Source: Marinilabilia salmonicolor JCM 21150
GTDB taxonomy: Bacteria > Bacteroidota > Bacteroidia > Bacteroidales > Marinilabiliaceae
DNA: 64,000 nucleotides
Direction of reading: 5' to 3'
NCBI RefSeq assembly: GCF_000259075.1
Contig: NZ_AJKI01000012.1
Span: 51,943-115,942 of the forward strand
The translations under genes and the position numbers were made by a program. This document shows, in pieces, positions 1 through 9,460 of the stretch; positions within the stretch are counted from its first letter, which is position 1, and each line of letters opens with the position of its first letter. The notes under the pieces are model-generated. The model ran no database searches. It was not told the origin of the DNA and saw only the letters and a list, made by a program, of their open reading frames with translations.

Positions 1-1200
1 TCCCACGACCTAAACCGCTGGTGGGCCATGAACATACGTGGAAAAGACGACCCCTACGCCCTCGTAGGCGGCGTCAACGACCGCACCGCCAAGGCCACCA
101 AAGGAGAGCACATCGCCGCTTTGAAAGACATCAACCTCGAAGTAAAACAAGGCGAAGTACTCGGCATCATTGGCAAGAACGGAGCAGGCAAAAGCACCCT
201 GCTGAAAGTCCTTAGCCGCGTTACCTCCCCCACCACCGGGAGCATCAGCGTGAAAGGCCGCCTGGCCTCACTCTTAGAGGTAGGCACCGGCTTTCACCCC
301 GAGATGACGGGCCGCGAAAACATCTACATGAACGGCACCATCATGGGCATGCGCAAGTGGGAGATCTCCCGCAAGCTCGACGAGATCGTGGAATTTGCCG
401 GCGTGGCCAAATACTTAGATACCCCCGTGAAGCGTTACTCCAGCGGTATGACGGTACGCCTGGGCTTTGCCGTGGCGGCCCACCTGGAACCGGAAATTCT
501 CGTGGTTGATGAAGTACTGGCGGTAGGCGATGCGGAGTTCCAGAAAAAGGCCATCGGGAAAATGCAGGATGTGAGTACCAATGATGGGAGGACGGTGTTG
601 TTTGTGAGTCATAATATGGCAAGTGTGAAAAAACTTTGTAACAGAGGGGTTTTAATACAGAATGGAAACATTATTTATGGAGATACAGCTGACAAAACAG
701 TAGATTTTTATCAGAGAGGAAACGCAGGTACTACACAAAACCAAGTTTTTATTGAGGAAAATGATCAGAATAATAAAGGGATACAACCCAAAGAAATAAA
801 ACTAACCCCGCTAATTGGAGAAAATATTGATGTAGAATCAGGAGTTAAAATTTTTATTAAGCTCAAAAACCACTTAGAGAATTCAAATATTACTTCAAGT
901 ATTAATATATTTACAACAGATGACATTCAACTTTTTGAAGCCCCATGTTTTATTTCACAAAATAAAGATTCAAAAAAGGGAACTTATGAACTTTTGGCAA
1001 CGATTCCGCCTTACTTTTTAAATGCTGATAAATATAGAATAAAATTAGTTGTTGCTGAAAATCAAAAGTACGTACTATATAAAAATGAGAACATCCTCAC
1101 CTTTGAAATCGAAGATACTTCATTTAATAAAGGCCATAGTTTAAATAAAGTACCGGGAATTTTAAGACCCAAAATTACCTGGGAGGTCATTCATTCATGA
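1..1200 (+). CDS. ABC transporter ATP-binding protein, Wzt-like (5' end outside window)
   Basis: This is the ATPase of a polysaccharide ABC exporter that would drive O-antigen export through a Wzm-type permease, expected just upstream of the window. The frame is open to base 1, with nine codons before the first visible ATG at 28, so the start lies outside. Visible motifs are Walker A GIIGKNGAGKST near base 170, the signature YSSGM, Walker B ILVVDEVLAVGD and the H-loop VSHNM. The last 150 or so residues form a Wzt_C-like carbohydrate-binding domain that would recognise the glycan end. Bases 1-600 are clearly GC-rich and the rest AT-rich, suggesting a mosaic gene. The stop overlaps the next start (ATGA). 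Confidence 0.93.
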   Translation, partial: SHDLNRWWAMNIRGKDDPYALVGGVNDRTAKATKGEHIAALKDINLEVKQGEVLGIIGKNGAGKSTLLKVLSRVTSPTTGSISVKGRLASLLEVGTGFHPEMTGRENIYMNGTIMGMRKWEISRKLDEIVEFAGVAKYLDTPVKRYSSGMTVRLGFAVAAHLEPEILVVDEVLAVGDAEFQKKAIGKMQDVSTNDGRTVLFVSHNMASVKKLCNRGVLIQNGNIIYGDTADKTVDFYQRGNAGTTQNQVFIEENDQNNKGIQPKEIKLTPLIGENIDVESGVKIFIKLKNHLENSNITSSINIFTTDDIQLFEAPCFISQNKDSKKGTYELLATIPPYFLNADKYRIKLVVAENQKYVLYKNENILTFEIEDTSFNKGHSLNKVPGILRPKITWEVIHS

Positions 1201-1790
1201 AATACTTGAAACAATTTATACTAAATTTTTGGGTGCATAATTTGCAGCAAATAAGAATTGCTGTATTTAAAAAACTTTCCACAAACCAAATAAATGGGAA
1301 ACCCAATATTATTCAACCTGCTCTTTTTTTAGGCCAGGGACAAATCAATTTTTCTAAGAATGTTCAAATTGGTTATTATCCCTCTCCATTTTTCTATTCA
1401 ACCAACGCCCATTTTGAAGCAAGGACAAAAAATTCAAGGATAACCATAGGGGAAAAAGTTTATTTCAACAACAATTTTGTCGCTATTGCTGAAAAAGAAA
1501 TAACACTTGGGAACAATATATTGATAGGGACTAATGTAGAAATTTATGATTCGGATTTTCATAATATTGATCCAGCTTTGCGCTTTGGTGGGCATGAATA
1601 CGAAAAAGCAGAAGTGAAAATTCAAGATAATGTATGGATTGGTTCGAATGTTAAAATATTAAAAGGAGTAACCATAGGAGAAAACAGCGTTATTGCTAGT
1701 GGGGCAATTGTCACGAAAAGTATACCAGAAAATGTCCTTGCGGGTGGTATTCCGGCAAAAATTCTAAAAAAAATTGGGAATGAATCCTAA
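1197..1790 (+). CDS. Hexapeptide-repeat O-acyltransferase (WcaF/WbbJ type)
   Basis: Left-handed beta-helix acyltransferase of 197 aa, expected to acetylate a sugar in the cytoplasm. The second half shows runs of [LIV]-G-x-x-x-x hexapeptides (ITLGNNILIGTNVEI, VKIQDNVWIGSNVKI, VTIGENSVIASGAIV) and ends in the family's typical AGGIPAKILKKIG. DSDFHNI holds the probable catalytic histidine. The start overlaps the wzt stop by 4 bp, so it is translationally coupled. AT-rich like its downstream neighbours. The substrate cannot be read from the sequence. Confidence 0.88.
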   Translation: MKYLKQFILNFWVHNLQQIRIAVFKKLSTNQINGKPNIIQPALFLGQGQINFSKNVQIGYYPSPFFYSTNAHFEARTKNSRITIGEKVYFNNNFVAIAEKEITLGNNILIGTNVEIYDSDFHNIDPALRFGGHEYEKAEVKIQDNVWIGSNVKILKGVTIGENSVIASGAIVTKSIPENVLAGGIPAKILKKIGNES

Positions 1791-2175
1791 GCTCATCAAC
1801 CTCCCCAAAATCCTCGACAAAAGAGGAAACCTCAGCATCATTGAGGAAAAACAACATATACCTTTTGGTATACAACGGGTGTATTGGATATATGATGTGC
1901 CAGGAGGGGAATACAGAGGGGGCCATGCATTTAAAGAAAACCACGAATTAATAGTAGCACTTTCCGGCAGTTTTGATGTAGTGCTTCACGATGGGAAAGA
2001 AGAGAAGAAATATAGTTTAAACAGATCATATTATGGGCTATATGTCCCTAAAATGATATGGAGAAGTATTGAAAATTTTTCTACTAATGCCCTGGCACTA
2101 ATCCTGGCCAGCACAGATTTTTCTAAAGAAGACTATATAAGAGATTTTTCATCTTTCCAAACTTTAATAAAGTGA
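1780..2175 (+). CDS. FdtA/QdtA-like sugar 3,4-ketoisomerase family cupin, first copy
   Basis: Small cupin of the FdtA/QdtA family, which isomerises dTDP-4-keto-6-deoxyglucose to a 3-keto sugar. The protein begins MNPKLINLP from ATG 1780; an in-frame TTG at 1774 is a poorer start. The family active site reads RGxHAHK, but here it is RGGHAFK, so the second conserved histidine is Phe. The rest (LSGSFDVVLHDG, NRSYYGLYVPKMIW) fits the family. It is followed at once by a paralog with both histidines, so this copy may be inactive, altered in specificity, or a partner subunit. Overlaps the upstream stop by 11 bp. Confidence 0.85.
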   Translation: MNPKLINLPKILDKRGNLSIIEEKQHIPFGIQRVYWIYDVPGGEYRGGHAFKENHELIVALSGSFDVVLHDGKEEKKYSLNRSYYGLYVPKMIWRSIENFSTNALALILASTDFSKEDYIRDFSSFQTLIK

Positions 2176-2588
2176 AAAAACATCCCAAAATATATGACTG
2201 TGCTGTCATTGAAATGCCCACTGTAAAAAATCGAGCTGGAAATATTTCAATTTTTGAGAACCAACATGAAGTACCTTTTAAAACAAAAAGAGTCTTTTTC
2301 TTATATGATATTCCTGCCGGAGAGGATCGGGGTGCTCATGCACATAAAGAATGCCATCAATTTTTAATTGCTGCAAGCGGTAGTTTTGATGTGCTGTTAG
2401 ACGACGGTACACATAAAAAAATTGTAAACCTTAATCGGCCTTATTATGGATTACATATACCTCCTGGCATATGGGCACATGAACTTAATTTTTCAGCAGG
2501 AGCCATTTGTCTTGTACTAACATCACATGGATATGATGAGGAGGATTATATCCGTAATTATCAAACTTATCTAAACTTTATTAGATGA
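2172..2588 (+). CDS. FdtA/QdtA-like dTDP-6-deoxyhex-4-ulose 3,4-ketoisomerase, second copy
   Basis: Second FdtA-like cupin of 138 aa, with a GTG start overlapping the previous stop by 4 bp. It keeps the full active-site motif RGAHAHK plus [11 protein letters not shown] and [15 protein letters not shown], so it is the likely active isomerase making the dTDP-3-keto-6-deoxyhexose used by the aminotransferase encoded at 3976. With the acetyltransferase that follows and that aminotransferase it forms a complete Fuc3NAc/Qui3NAc-type cassette. Whether the product is the galacto or gluco epimer cannot be told from these motifs. Confidence 0.88.
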   Translation: MKKHPKIYDCAVIEMPTVKNRAGNISIFENQHEVPFKTKRVFFLYDIPAGEDRGAHAHKECHQFLIAASGSFDVLLDDGTHKKIVNLNRPYYGLHIPPGIWAHELNFSAGAICLVLTSHGYDEEDYIRNYQTYLNFIR

Positions 2589-3127
2589 TACATGCATTGG
2601 CCGATGTGCAAAGTAAAAACATTGGCAAAAACACCCAGGTTTGGCAATTCTCTGTTATTCTCAAAAATGCAAGGATCGGAGAAAATTGTAATATTAACTG
2701 TCATACTTTCATTGAAAATGATGTTGTTATGGGAAATAATGTAACGGTAAAATCTGGTGTGTATTTGTGGGATGGCATCACCATTGAAGACGATGTTTTC
2801 ATTGGACCTAATGCAACCTTTATAAACAACTCAAATGTAAGATCAAAACAATATCCGGGAAAACATATTGGTGCCACTATAAAAAAGGGTGCTTCCATCG
2901 GTGCTAATTCAACAATAATGGGAAATCTCACTATTTCTGAATATGCATTTATTGGTGCCGGCAGTGTTGTAACAAAGGATATCCCTCCATATACCTTATG
3001 TTACGGCAACCCCGCAAAACAACATGGATTTGTTTGTAAATGTGGCAACAAACTTTCCCCCGAATTACACTGTACAAAGTGTAAAAAGAGTTATAAATTA
3101 CAGAACAATACCATTTCTGAATTGTAA
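2585..3127 (+). CDS. FdtC/QdtC-like dTDP-3-amino-3,6-dideoxyhexose N-acetyltransferase
   Basis: Left-handed beta-helix transferase of the WxcM-N/FdtC type. Residues 1-150 are hexapeptide repeats ([44 protein letters not shown]) ending [11 protein letters not shown]. The last 30 residues form a small zinc-ribbon-like tail, CKCGNKL then CTKCKKSY, seen in part of the family. It would acetylate the 3-amino group made by the aminotransferase encoded downstream. Start overlaps the isomerase stop by 4 bp, so these genes are co-transcribed. Confidence 0.88.
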   Translation: MIHALADVQSKNIGKNTQVWQFSVILKNARIGENCNINCHTFIENDVVMGNNVTVKSGVYLWDGITIEDDVFIGPNATFINNSNVRSKQYPGKHIGATIKKGASIGANSTIMGNLTISEYAFIGAGSVVTKDIPPYTLCYGNPAKQHGFVCKCGNKLSPELHCTKCKKSYKLQNNTISEL

Positions 3128-3137
3128 AAAATTGGCC

Positions 3138-3449
3138 ATGCAACTACATATTATAAAAAAAAACAATGAGTTTGTTTTAGTCAATCCTCCACAGGATCTT
3201 GCGGACAAATTTTTCATTGAGATTGACAGGGAAAATATTATACCTGAAGAAAAAATAAAGGAGTCAAATTCTCAGGAAAGTAATGCATTTAAAAAGACCC
3301 AAGTGCTATATAAGCAAAACCCCAAAGATGACTTTATCAAAGCATTGCATGAAAGTACGCCTCCTCACTACCAATACAAAGCTTCTGACAAGACTGATGA
3401 CGACTTATTGTACGATGCTTTAAAAGCAAAATATGAGTTAGAAAAATAA
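3138..3449 (+). CDS. Small antitoxin-like protein, copy 1
   Basis: Unrecognised 103-aa protein starting MQLHIIKKNNEF. The frame is open further upstream but that part overlaps the acetyltransferase, so ATG 3138 is preferred. The N-terminal 35 residues form a compact module (K-x-N-N-E-F-V-L-V-N-P-P ... FFIEIDRE), followed by a charged, probably disordered middle and a C-terminal motif DDDLLYDALKAKYE. The next gene has the same module twice and the same C-terminal motif. Both stand directly before a PIN domain, the arrangement expected of antitoxins. Function is inferred from position only. Confidence 0.7.
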   Translation: MQLHIIKKNNEFVLVNPPQDLADKFFIEIDRENIIPEEKIKESNSQESNAFKKTQVLYKQNPKDDFIKALHESTPPHYQYKASDKTDDDLLYDALKAKYELEK

Positions 3450-3470
3450 TATGGTTATCTTTATTAAGTT

Positions 3471-3986
3471 ATGCAACTGACTCTTTTAAAAACCACCACC
3501 GGGTATATTATTCAAAACCCTCCTGCTTCATGGGAAACGACTCTTCCGATCGGTATTCTCATAAAAGAGGAAGATTTATCTTTACCCGTAAAAGAGAAGG
3601 AAAATAAAAAATTAACAGCAGAAGAACCTACTCCCCATTATCATAAAAAAAAAATAAGAGGCAATATTTTCTATAAACGTCCGAAGCAGGCAAATCCCAA
3701 AGACCATATCATAGAAATTGAAAAAAAAGATAACAACTACATTGTAAAAAAAATTCCTGCGAATATGCCGGAACGTTTTTACATTAAACTTAACGAACCC
3801 GAAAGACGAAAATCAGACAAAATGAATGATGCCACCTATCAGGAATTAAAAGCAATGGCTACAAAACATCCTGAAAACACACTTTTGCAAAAAAAATTGA
3901 AATACTATTCGCCTTATCCTGATGAGAGTGATTTTAGCGATGATGATGCTCTTTTTTTAGCCCTAAAGGAAAAATATGATTCATAA
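3471..3986 (+). CDS. Small antitoxin-like protein, copy 2 (internally duplicated)
   Basis: Unrecognised 171-aa paralog of the gene before it. The N-terminal module [18 protein letters not shown] recurs inside the protein around residues 80-110 as [18 protein letters not shown] then [10 protein letters not shown]. The C-terminus [15 protein letters not shown] matches DDDLLYDALKAKYE of copy 1. The middle is very lysine-rich. Its stop overlaps the start of the PIN-aminotransferase gene by 11 bp, the usual layout of an antitoxin followed by a PIN toxin. No named family was recognised; the antitoxin role is inferred. Confidence 0.7.
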   Translation: MQLTLLKTTTGYIIQNPPASWETTLPIGILIKEEDLSLPVKEKENKKLTAEEPTPHYHKKKIRGNIFYKRPKQANPKDHIIEIEKKDNNYIVKKIPANMPERFYIKLNEPERRKSDKMNDATYQELKAMATKHPENTLLQKKLKYYSPYPDESDFSDDDALFLALKEKYDS

Positions 3987-5559
3987 GTATATTTGGGACA
4001 ACAACATTTGCCTCGACTTCCTGCTTAATCGTAAGGCCGTAAATCCACTGGCACTAAAACTCTTTAATGTTTTCATCGATAACCAGGTAAGCATTTTCGT
4101 TTCTTCAAGCCAGCTGCACAATATTCAGTACATGTTTTTCAAGTTATGTAAGCTGCATGACATTATTTCAACAGAACAAGCTAAAGACATTTGGGATGAT
4201 TTTTTCTCTAAAATTGAAATTGTAAAAACACCGGCTTATCTGGACGATGGACACCCTTTATTGGAATCCGATATTGAAGATTACCTGATCGAATTATCAG
4301 CACAAACACTCAAAAACAGTAAAATTATTACCCGCGACAAAAAGTTCCTTCAACAAAGTAACCTCGCAATCACTGTTGATGAAGCAATTTCAGAAATCGA
4401 AGAACAGGAAGAAAAAAACATTTCTTTCCTAAATCTCGAGCAGGTAAACCTTCCACATAGAATTGAAATCGAAAAAGGCATCGACCGCGTTCTTACAAGT
4501 GGCTGGTACCTGCAGGGCAATGAGGTAAATGCTTTTGAGAAAGAATATGCACAATTTATCGGCACCAATCACTGCATTGGTGTAGCCAACGGTCTGGATG
4601 CTTTACGCCTTATTTTGCGGGCTTATATAGAAATGGGGCAATTAAAGACAGGAGACGAAATTATTGTTCCTGCCAATACCTACATTGCTTCTATATTGTC
4701 CATTAGTGATAACAACCTGAAACCATTGCTGGTAGAGCCAAATATCAATACCTACAACATCGATCCTTCTAAAATTGAAGAAAAAATCACTTCAAAAACA
4801 AAAGGAATCATGATTGTCCATTTATACGGCCAAAATGCCATGTATCCGGAAATTGAACATTTGGTGGGTAAGTATAACCTGAAACTCATTGAGGACAATG
4901 CACAGGCCCAGGGCTGTTTTTACGGAGAAAAACGGACGGGTAGTCTTGGCCATGCCGCCGGTCACAGTTTCTATCCCGGTAAAAACCTTGGTGCTTTGGG
5001 AGACGCAGGAGCTGTAACAACCGACGATGAACAATTAGCAGCCACCATTCGTGCCATTGCCAATTATGGGTCTTCCAAAAAATACATCAACGATTACAAA
5101 GGATTGAATAGTCGGCTGGATGAAATTCAGGCTGCTGTGTTACGCACAAAGCTTAGTGGTCTGGATGAAGACAACAAACAACGCTCAGAAATTGCCCGCT
5201 ATTATACCGAAAACATAGTGAATCCAAATATCACTTTACCTGTATCAAAAGACTTTTTCAAACCATCCAACCCTGCCACCATCCAACCTTTAACCCCTAA
5301 TACCCATGTCTGGCACATCTACCCAATCCGATGTCAACAACGCGATAAATTACAACAACACCTTGCCGCCAATGGCATTCAAACGCTCATACATTATCCT
5401 GTTCCACCTCATAAACAAAATGCCTATAAAGAATGGAACAGGCAAGATTGGCCTTTGACGGAACAAATTCATAAAGAGATTTTGAGTTTGCCGATTAGTC
5501 CGGTGATAAAATTGGAGGAAGTGCAAAAAATCACCGAAATAATTAACCATTATGAATAA
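3976..5559 (+). CDS. PIN-domain / FdtB-type sugar aminotransferase fusion
   Basis: A 527-aa fusion. Residues 1-135 or so look like a PIN_3-type nuclease: [13 protein letters not shown] carries the first acidic residue (D8), [12 protein letters not shown] matches the second motif, where many of this subfamily have TNIYYIL, and DYLIELSAQ plus KIITRDKKF give the remaining acidic residues. Residues about 150-527 are a full-length DegT/DnrJ/EryC1/StrS PLP aminotransferase with [17 protein letters not shown] (PLP lysine), NYGSSKKY and [13 protein letters not shown], closest to FdtB/QdtB, which makes dTDP-3-amino-3,6-dideoxyhexose. Family members are normally about 370 aa without a PIN domain. The two small upstream genes look like cognate antitoxins. 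No break is visible at the junction near base 4400. Confidence 0.9.
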   Translation: MIHKYIWDNNICLDFLLNRKAVNPLALKLFNVFIDNQVSIFVSSSQLHNIQYMFFKLCKLHDIISTEQAKDIWDDFFSKIEIVKTPAYLDDGHPLLESDIEDYLIELSAQTLKNSKIITRDKKFLQQSNLAITVDEAISEIEEQEEKNISFLNLEQVNLPHRIEIEKGIDRVLTSGWYLQGNEVNAFEKEYAQFIGTNHCIGVANGLDALRLILRAYIEMGQLKTGDEIIVPANTYIASILSISDNNLKPLLVEPNINTYNIDPSKIEEKITSKTKGIMIVHLYGQNAMYPEIEHLVGKYNLKLIEDNAQAQGCFYGEKRTGSLGHAAGHSFYPGKNLGALGDAGAVTTDDEQLAATIRAIANYGSSKKYINDYKGLNSRLDEIQAAVLRTKLSGLDEDNKQRSEIARYYTENIVNPNITLPVSKDFFKPSNPATIQPLTPNTHVWHIYPIRCQQRDKLQQHLAANGIQTLIHYPVPPHKQNAYKEWNRQDWPLTEQIHKEILSLPISPVIKLEEVQKITEIINHYE

Positions 5560-7477
5560 AAATCCATTAGTATCCTTTTGCTTGTTTTGCTATAATCAAG
5601 AAGAATTCATCGAAGAAGCAATCGAAGGAGCTCTAGATCAAACTTATTCACCATTAGAAATTATAATATCAGATGATTGTTCAACAGATTCTACTTTCCA
5701 GATAATTGAGAAAAAAGTAGCTAATTACAAAGGACCTCACAAACTAATCGTCAGACAAAATCCAAAAAATTTAGGTTTAGCAGAGCATGTAAATACAGTA
5801 CTATACAAAATTGCAACAGGTGAATATTTTGCCATGGCAGCAGGCGATGATATCTCTTTACCAGAAAGAATAGATACTTCAATCATTTTTTTCAGACAAA
5901 ACCCAGATATTGTCGCACTAAGCTCTAGCTTAGAAGTAATTAACAATAAAAGCATTATACAAGGGGAACAAATTTCAGTAAAAAAAAATCAGATTTTTGA
6001 CCTTAAGTTTTATAGTTCCCTTAATTTTAAACACATAAATGGTCCTAGTCGAATATTAAAAAGAGAAATAATAAAATATTTTCCACCACTAAATAAGAAC
6101 TGTCCAACCGAAGATACAACATTTTTATTAAGATGTTTTATCATTGGAAAGGTAGCACAACTTGAAAAAAAATTAGTGCTCTATAGAAAACATGCAAATA
6201 ATATAACCTCAAAGAAAAATATTCATAAAATTAAAGTTTCGAACATTTTCAAACAATACAAGAAAGATATTTCACATGCAAACAAACAAGGTCTTTTAAA
6301 TAAGCAAGAATTTTCACTGGTCAACAAAAGGATTAGTAAACTAAAACAAGAAAAAACACCTAAAACAAGAAATATTATATTGAAATATGCAAAAAAAGGC
6401 ATCAATATAATTCCAAAATTATTCTCGAATAAGACTTTAAGAGTCCATTTTCTTCACAAAGTATTTATTAAATTTTTCCCATCTCTCAAATTCTTATTCG
6501 ATGCTTTTCTTTTAAGAAAAGCAAAAATAAAAGACATTTTCAAGTCGCTTAACAATTATTATTTCAATAAAGAAAAAGCAATTTTTGTCCAAGGACTAAC
6601 GGAGAGCAAAAATTTTGGTGATGCATTAAATGTTCCTTTTTTTACAGATTTAGTGGGGATGAAAACAATCGAAACAAACAACATCCCAGATACTCGTGAA
6701 AATAAAATACTCGCAATTGGGAGCATCCTGCATTTATGTGATAGTTATACTTACGTATGGGGTGCTGGCTGCGTATCTCAAGCGCATATGCCAGGAAAAA
6801 AACCAAAACAAGTCTGTGCTGTCCGAGGTCCTCTTACTAGAGATTTACTTATAAAATGTGGTATCAACTGTCCAAATGTATTTGGAGATCCTGCATTATT
6901 ACTTCCTTTTTTGTATAAACCAAACAGAAATATAAAGAAGTATAAATATGGAGTAATTCCCCACTACATTGAAAACAATGCGGATATTTTAAAAACATTA
7001 ACCCACAGAAGTGATGTTAAGATAATAAATATTAACACTGGACGGAATTACAAAAAATTCATAAACATAATCAGTTCCTGCGAAATAATTATTTCAAGCT
7101 CACTTCATGGGCTTATTATTGCCGATGCATATAATATTCCTAATATTTGGGTAAATTTTTCCAATAAAGTCATAGGTAATGGCTTCAAATTTCGGGATTA
7201 CTTTTTGTCTGTAAATAAGCCAATCATGCAACCTATAAAAATTGAAAATTTATTTGATGAAAAGATCATTAATGAATTTGCATCTCAATGGATAAAACCG
7301 CAAATTGATTTAGAGAAACTTATCGATTCATTTCCTTTCGAGTTAATCAATGATCGTGGAAAGATAAATTTACAAAGAATAAAATCCAAAATGAAAAATA
7401 CTTCAACCACACCAGAGCATAATAAAAACTATGGAATTCAAATAAAGGAATCAAAATGCAACAAAATACGCCTTTAA
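5552..7477 (+). CDS. GT2 glycosyltransferase / polysaccharide pyruvyltransferase fusion
   Basis: Two-domain protein of 641 aa. Residues 1-240 or so are a GT2 domain ([43 protein letters not shown]). A basic linker follows, then from about residue 340 a polysaccharide pyruvyltransferase domain ([68 protein letters not shown]). It probably transfers one sugar and adds a pyruvate ketal to the same glycan. The start overlaps the aminotransferase stop by 8 bp. Very AT-rich. The two activities are usually separate genes. Confidence 0.88.
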   Translation: MNKNPLVSFCLFCYNQEEFIEEAIEGALDQTYSPLEIIISDDCSTDSTFQIIEKKVANYKGPHKLIVRQNPKNLGLAEHVNTVLYKIATGEYFAMAAGDDISLPERIDTSIIFFRQNPDIVALSSSLEVINNKSIIQGEQISVKKNQIFDLKFYSSLNFKHINGPSRILKREIIKYFPPLNKNCPTEDTTFLLRCFIIGKVAQLEKKLVLYRKHANNITSKKNIHKIKVSNIFKQYKKDISHANKQGLLNKQEFSLVNKRISKLKQEKTPKTRNIILKYAKKGINIIPKLFSNKTLRVHFLHKVFIKFFPSLKFLFDAFLLRKAKIKDIFKSLNNYYFNKEKAIFVQGLTESKNFGDALNVPFFTDLVGMKTIETNNIPDTRENKILAIGSILHLCDSYTYVWGAGCVSQAHMPGKKPKQVCAVRGPLTRDLLIKCGINCPNVFGDPALLLPFLYKPNRNIKKYKYGVIPHYIENNADILKTLTHRSDVKIININTGRNYKKFINIISSCEIIISSSLHGLIIADAYNIPNIWVNFSNKVIGNGFKFRDYFLSVNKPIMQPIKIENLFDEKIINEFASQWIKPQIDLEKLIDSFPFELINDRGKINLQRIKSKMKNTSTTPEHNKNYGIQIKESKCNKIRL

Positions 7478-8322
7478 TTTCAATTATTATAACAACTTTC
7501 AACAGACCTGAAAAGATAATTTCGGCAATAAATAGTGTAATTAATCAAACTTTTCAGAATTTTGAATTAATAATAATTAATGATGGATCTACAATAAATT
7601 ATGACAAAGTAGAATTGTACTGTGAAAAATATGGTGATAAAATAAAATACTTAAAAAAGAAAAATGAAGAGCGTAGTATTGCAAGAAATTTTGCTATTAG
7701 TTTGGCAAAAGGCGCCTGGGTTTGTTTTTTAGATGACGATGATATTTATTACAAAAATCACTTACAGGTATTTTATGAAAGACTAAAAACCGAAAAGAGA
7801 ACAAACGTCTTATACCATACATTATCTGTACACAGATTTCCAGATGGAACAATAAAGAAGCAATCATTGGCCAATCAAAATTACCAAGGTACAGCAAAAA
7901 TACTTAATGACCAGTTTGCAATAAATACTATTTGCGTTCCAACTAAATTGCTTCAAGAAAATAAATTTAATCCACAATTAAATTATGGTGAAGATTACGA
8001 ATTATGGTTAAGGCTCGCAGAAGTTGTTACATTTATTCCGATTAATGTTTACACCAATGAATATATCCATCACACCGAAAGCACTACTGCTTATAGTTTT
8101 TTATCTCTCTCGTCTAAAATCAAAACTTTAATCTATTTAAAAAAGGTATACCCACATTTATTTTCTAAAAAAGAATTAAATAAAAAAATTGGAAATTTGG
8201 CCATTGGAGCAGCAGCATTTAAATCCAAAAACCAATTTTACTATATTAAACTGGTTTTAACAATAACACCTAAAAAAATATTTAGCAGGCAGTTTTGGGG
8301 TCTCGCAAAAAAAATACTATAA
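7456..8322 (+). CDS. GT2 family glycosyltransferase
   Basis: GT-A fold glycosyltransferase of 288 aa. Near the N-terminus it shows [16 protein letters not shown] and IINDGSTINYDKV, then WVCFLDDDDIYY, the aspartate-rich metal and nucleotide-sugar site, and later NYGEDYELWLRLAE, the usual acceptor-side acidic motif. It overlaps the previous gene by 22 bp and its TAA shares one base with the next ATG, so it sits in a tightly coupled operon. Donor and acceptor sugars are unknown. Confidence 0.88.
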   Translation: MQQNTPLISIIITTFNRPEKIISAINSVINQTFQNFELIIINDGSTINYDKVELYCEKYGDKIKYLKKKNEERSIARNFAISLAKGAWVCFLDDDDIYYKNHLQVFYERLKTEKRTNVLYHTLSVHRFPDGTIKKQSLANQNYQGTAKILNDQFAINTICVPTKLLQENKFNPQLNYGEDYELWLRLAEVVTFIPINVYTNEYIHHTESTTAYSFLSLSSKIKTLIYLKKVYPHLFSKKELNKKIGNLAIGAAAFKSKNQFYYIKLVLTITPKKIFSRQFWGLAKKIL

Positions 8323-9446
8323 TGAGTAAAAATAAACCTATTTTTGTCACATCCCCACTCCTTCCTCCTCTTGAGGAATTCCAAACATACCTCAAGGAAA
8401 TATGGGAATCCAAATGGCTCACCAACAACGGGCAGTTCCACCAACAACTTGAAAAGGAACTATGTGATTACCTCGGTGTAAAACACGTATGTTTGTTCAG
8501 CAACGGTACCCTAGCCTTAATTACAGCTTTACAAGCTCTAGGCATTACCGGTGAAGTTATCACCACCCCTTTCAGTTTTGTGGCTACCACCCACTCGCTT
8601 TGGTGGAACAATATAAAACCGGTGTTTGTCGATATCGATCCTTACACATTCAATCTTGATCCCACAAAAGTAGAAGCTGCCATTACACCAAAAACAACTG
8701 CCATAATGCCGGTACATGTATACGGCACCCCTTGCAACCTGAAAGCATTTGAACAAATAGCAGAAACCTATAATCTAAAATTGATTTACGACGCAGCGCA
8801 TGCTTTTGGTGTTGAAATCAATGGGAATTCAATTCTAAATTTTGGAGATCTTAGCATCCTCAGCTTCCATGCCACTAAAGTTTTCAACACTTTTGAAGGT
8901 GGAGCGATTATTTGTCAAGATGAGAAAATGAAGCGCCATATTGATGACCTAAAAAACTTTGGGTTTCGTGGCGAAACCACAGTTGTTGCTGCGGGGATCA
9001 ATGCCAAAATGAACGAAATGCAAGCTGCTTTTGGTATATTACAATTGAAATACATTGAAGAAGCAAGGGAAAAACGTAAAAAAATTGCGAAAACATATCG
9101 TCAGACTTTAAAAAGCACGGAAGGAATCACCTGTTTAAATGATTTTCCCGACATAAAACATGCTTACTCCTATTTTCCGGTGCTAATTGAACAGGAAAAA
9201 TATGGCATGAGTCGCGACCAACTTTACGAAAAACTCAAAGAAAATAACATATACAGCAGACGATACTTTTATCCGCTAATTAGTAATTTCCCTACTTACA
9301 AAGGGTTATCATCTGCAAAAAAAGATAATTTGCCAAATGCGAATAATATTGCAAAACATGTTTTGTGTTTGCCTATTTACCCGTCTCTCGAAATTGAGGA
9401 TGTATATAGGATATCAGATATAATATTAGAAAGTAAATTTAAATAA
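8322..9446 (+). CDS. DegT/DnrJ/EryC1/StrS nucleotide-sugar aminotransferase
   Basis: PLP-dependent sugar aminotransferase of 374 aa from ATG 8322, chosen because it follows the previous stop directly (TAATG); the frame stays open to 8295 inside the upstream gene. Motifs are FSNGTLALITALQALGI, TTPFSFVATTHS, DAAHAFGVE, SFHATKVFNTFEGGA (PLP lysine) and NAKMNEMQAAFGILQ. It resembles enzymes that aminate the C4 of dTDP-4-keto-6-deoxysugars (VioA-like), but the position it aminates is not certain. A second aminotransferase in the cluster suggests a second amino sugar, probably acylated by the enzyme encoded next. Confidence 0.9.
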   Translation: MSKNKPIFVTSPLLPPLEEFQTYLKEIWESKWLTNNGQFHQQLEKELCDYLGVKHVCLFSNGTLALITALQALGITGEVITTPFSFVATTHSLWWNNIKPVFVDIDPYTFNLDPTKVEAAITPKTTAIMPVHVYGTPCNLKAFEQIAETYNLKLIYDAAHAFGVEINGNSILNFGDLSILSFHATKVFNTFEGGAIICQDEKMKRHIDDLKNFGFRGETTVVAAGINAKMNEMQAAFGILQLKYIEEAREKRKKIAKTYRQTLKSTEGITCLNDFPDIKHAYSYFPVLIEQEKYGMSRDQLYEKLKENNIYSRRYFYPLISNFPTYKGLSSAKKDNLPNANNIAKHVLCLPIYPSLEIEDVYRISDIILESKFK

Positions 9447-9460
9447 TACGCAATTGCCAC

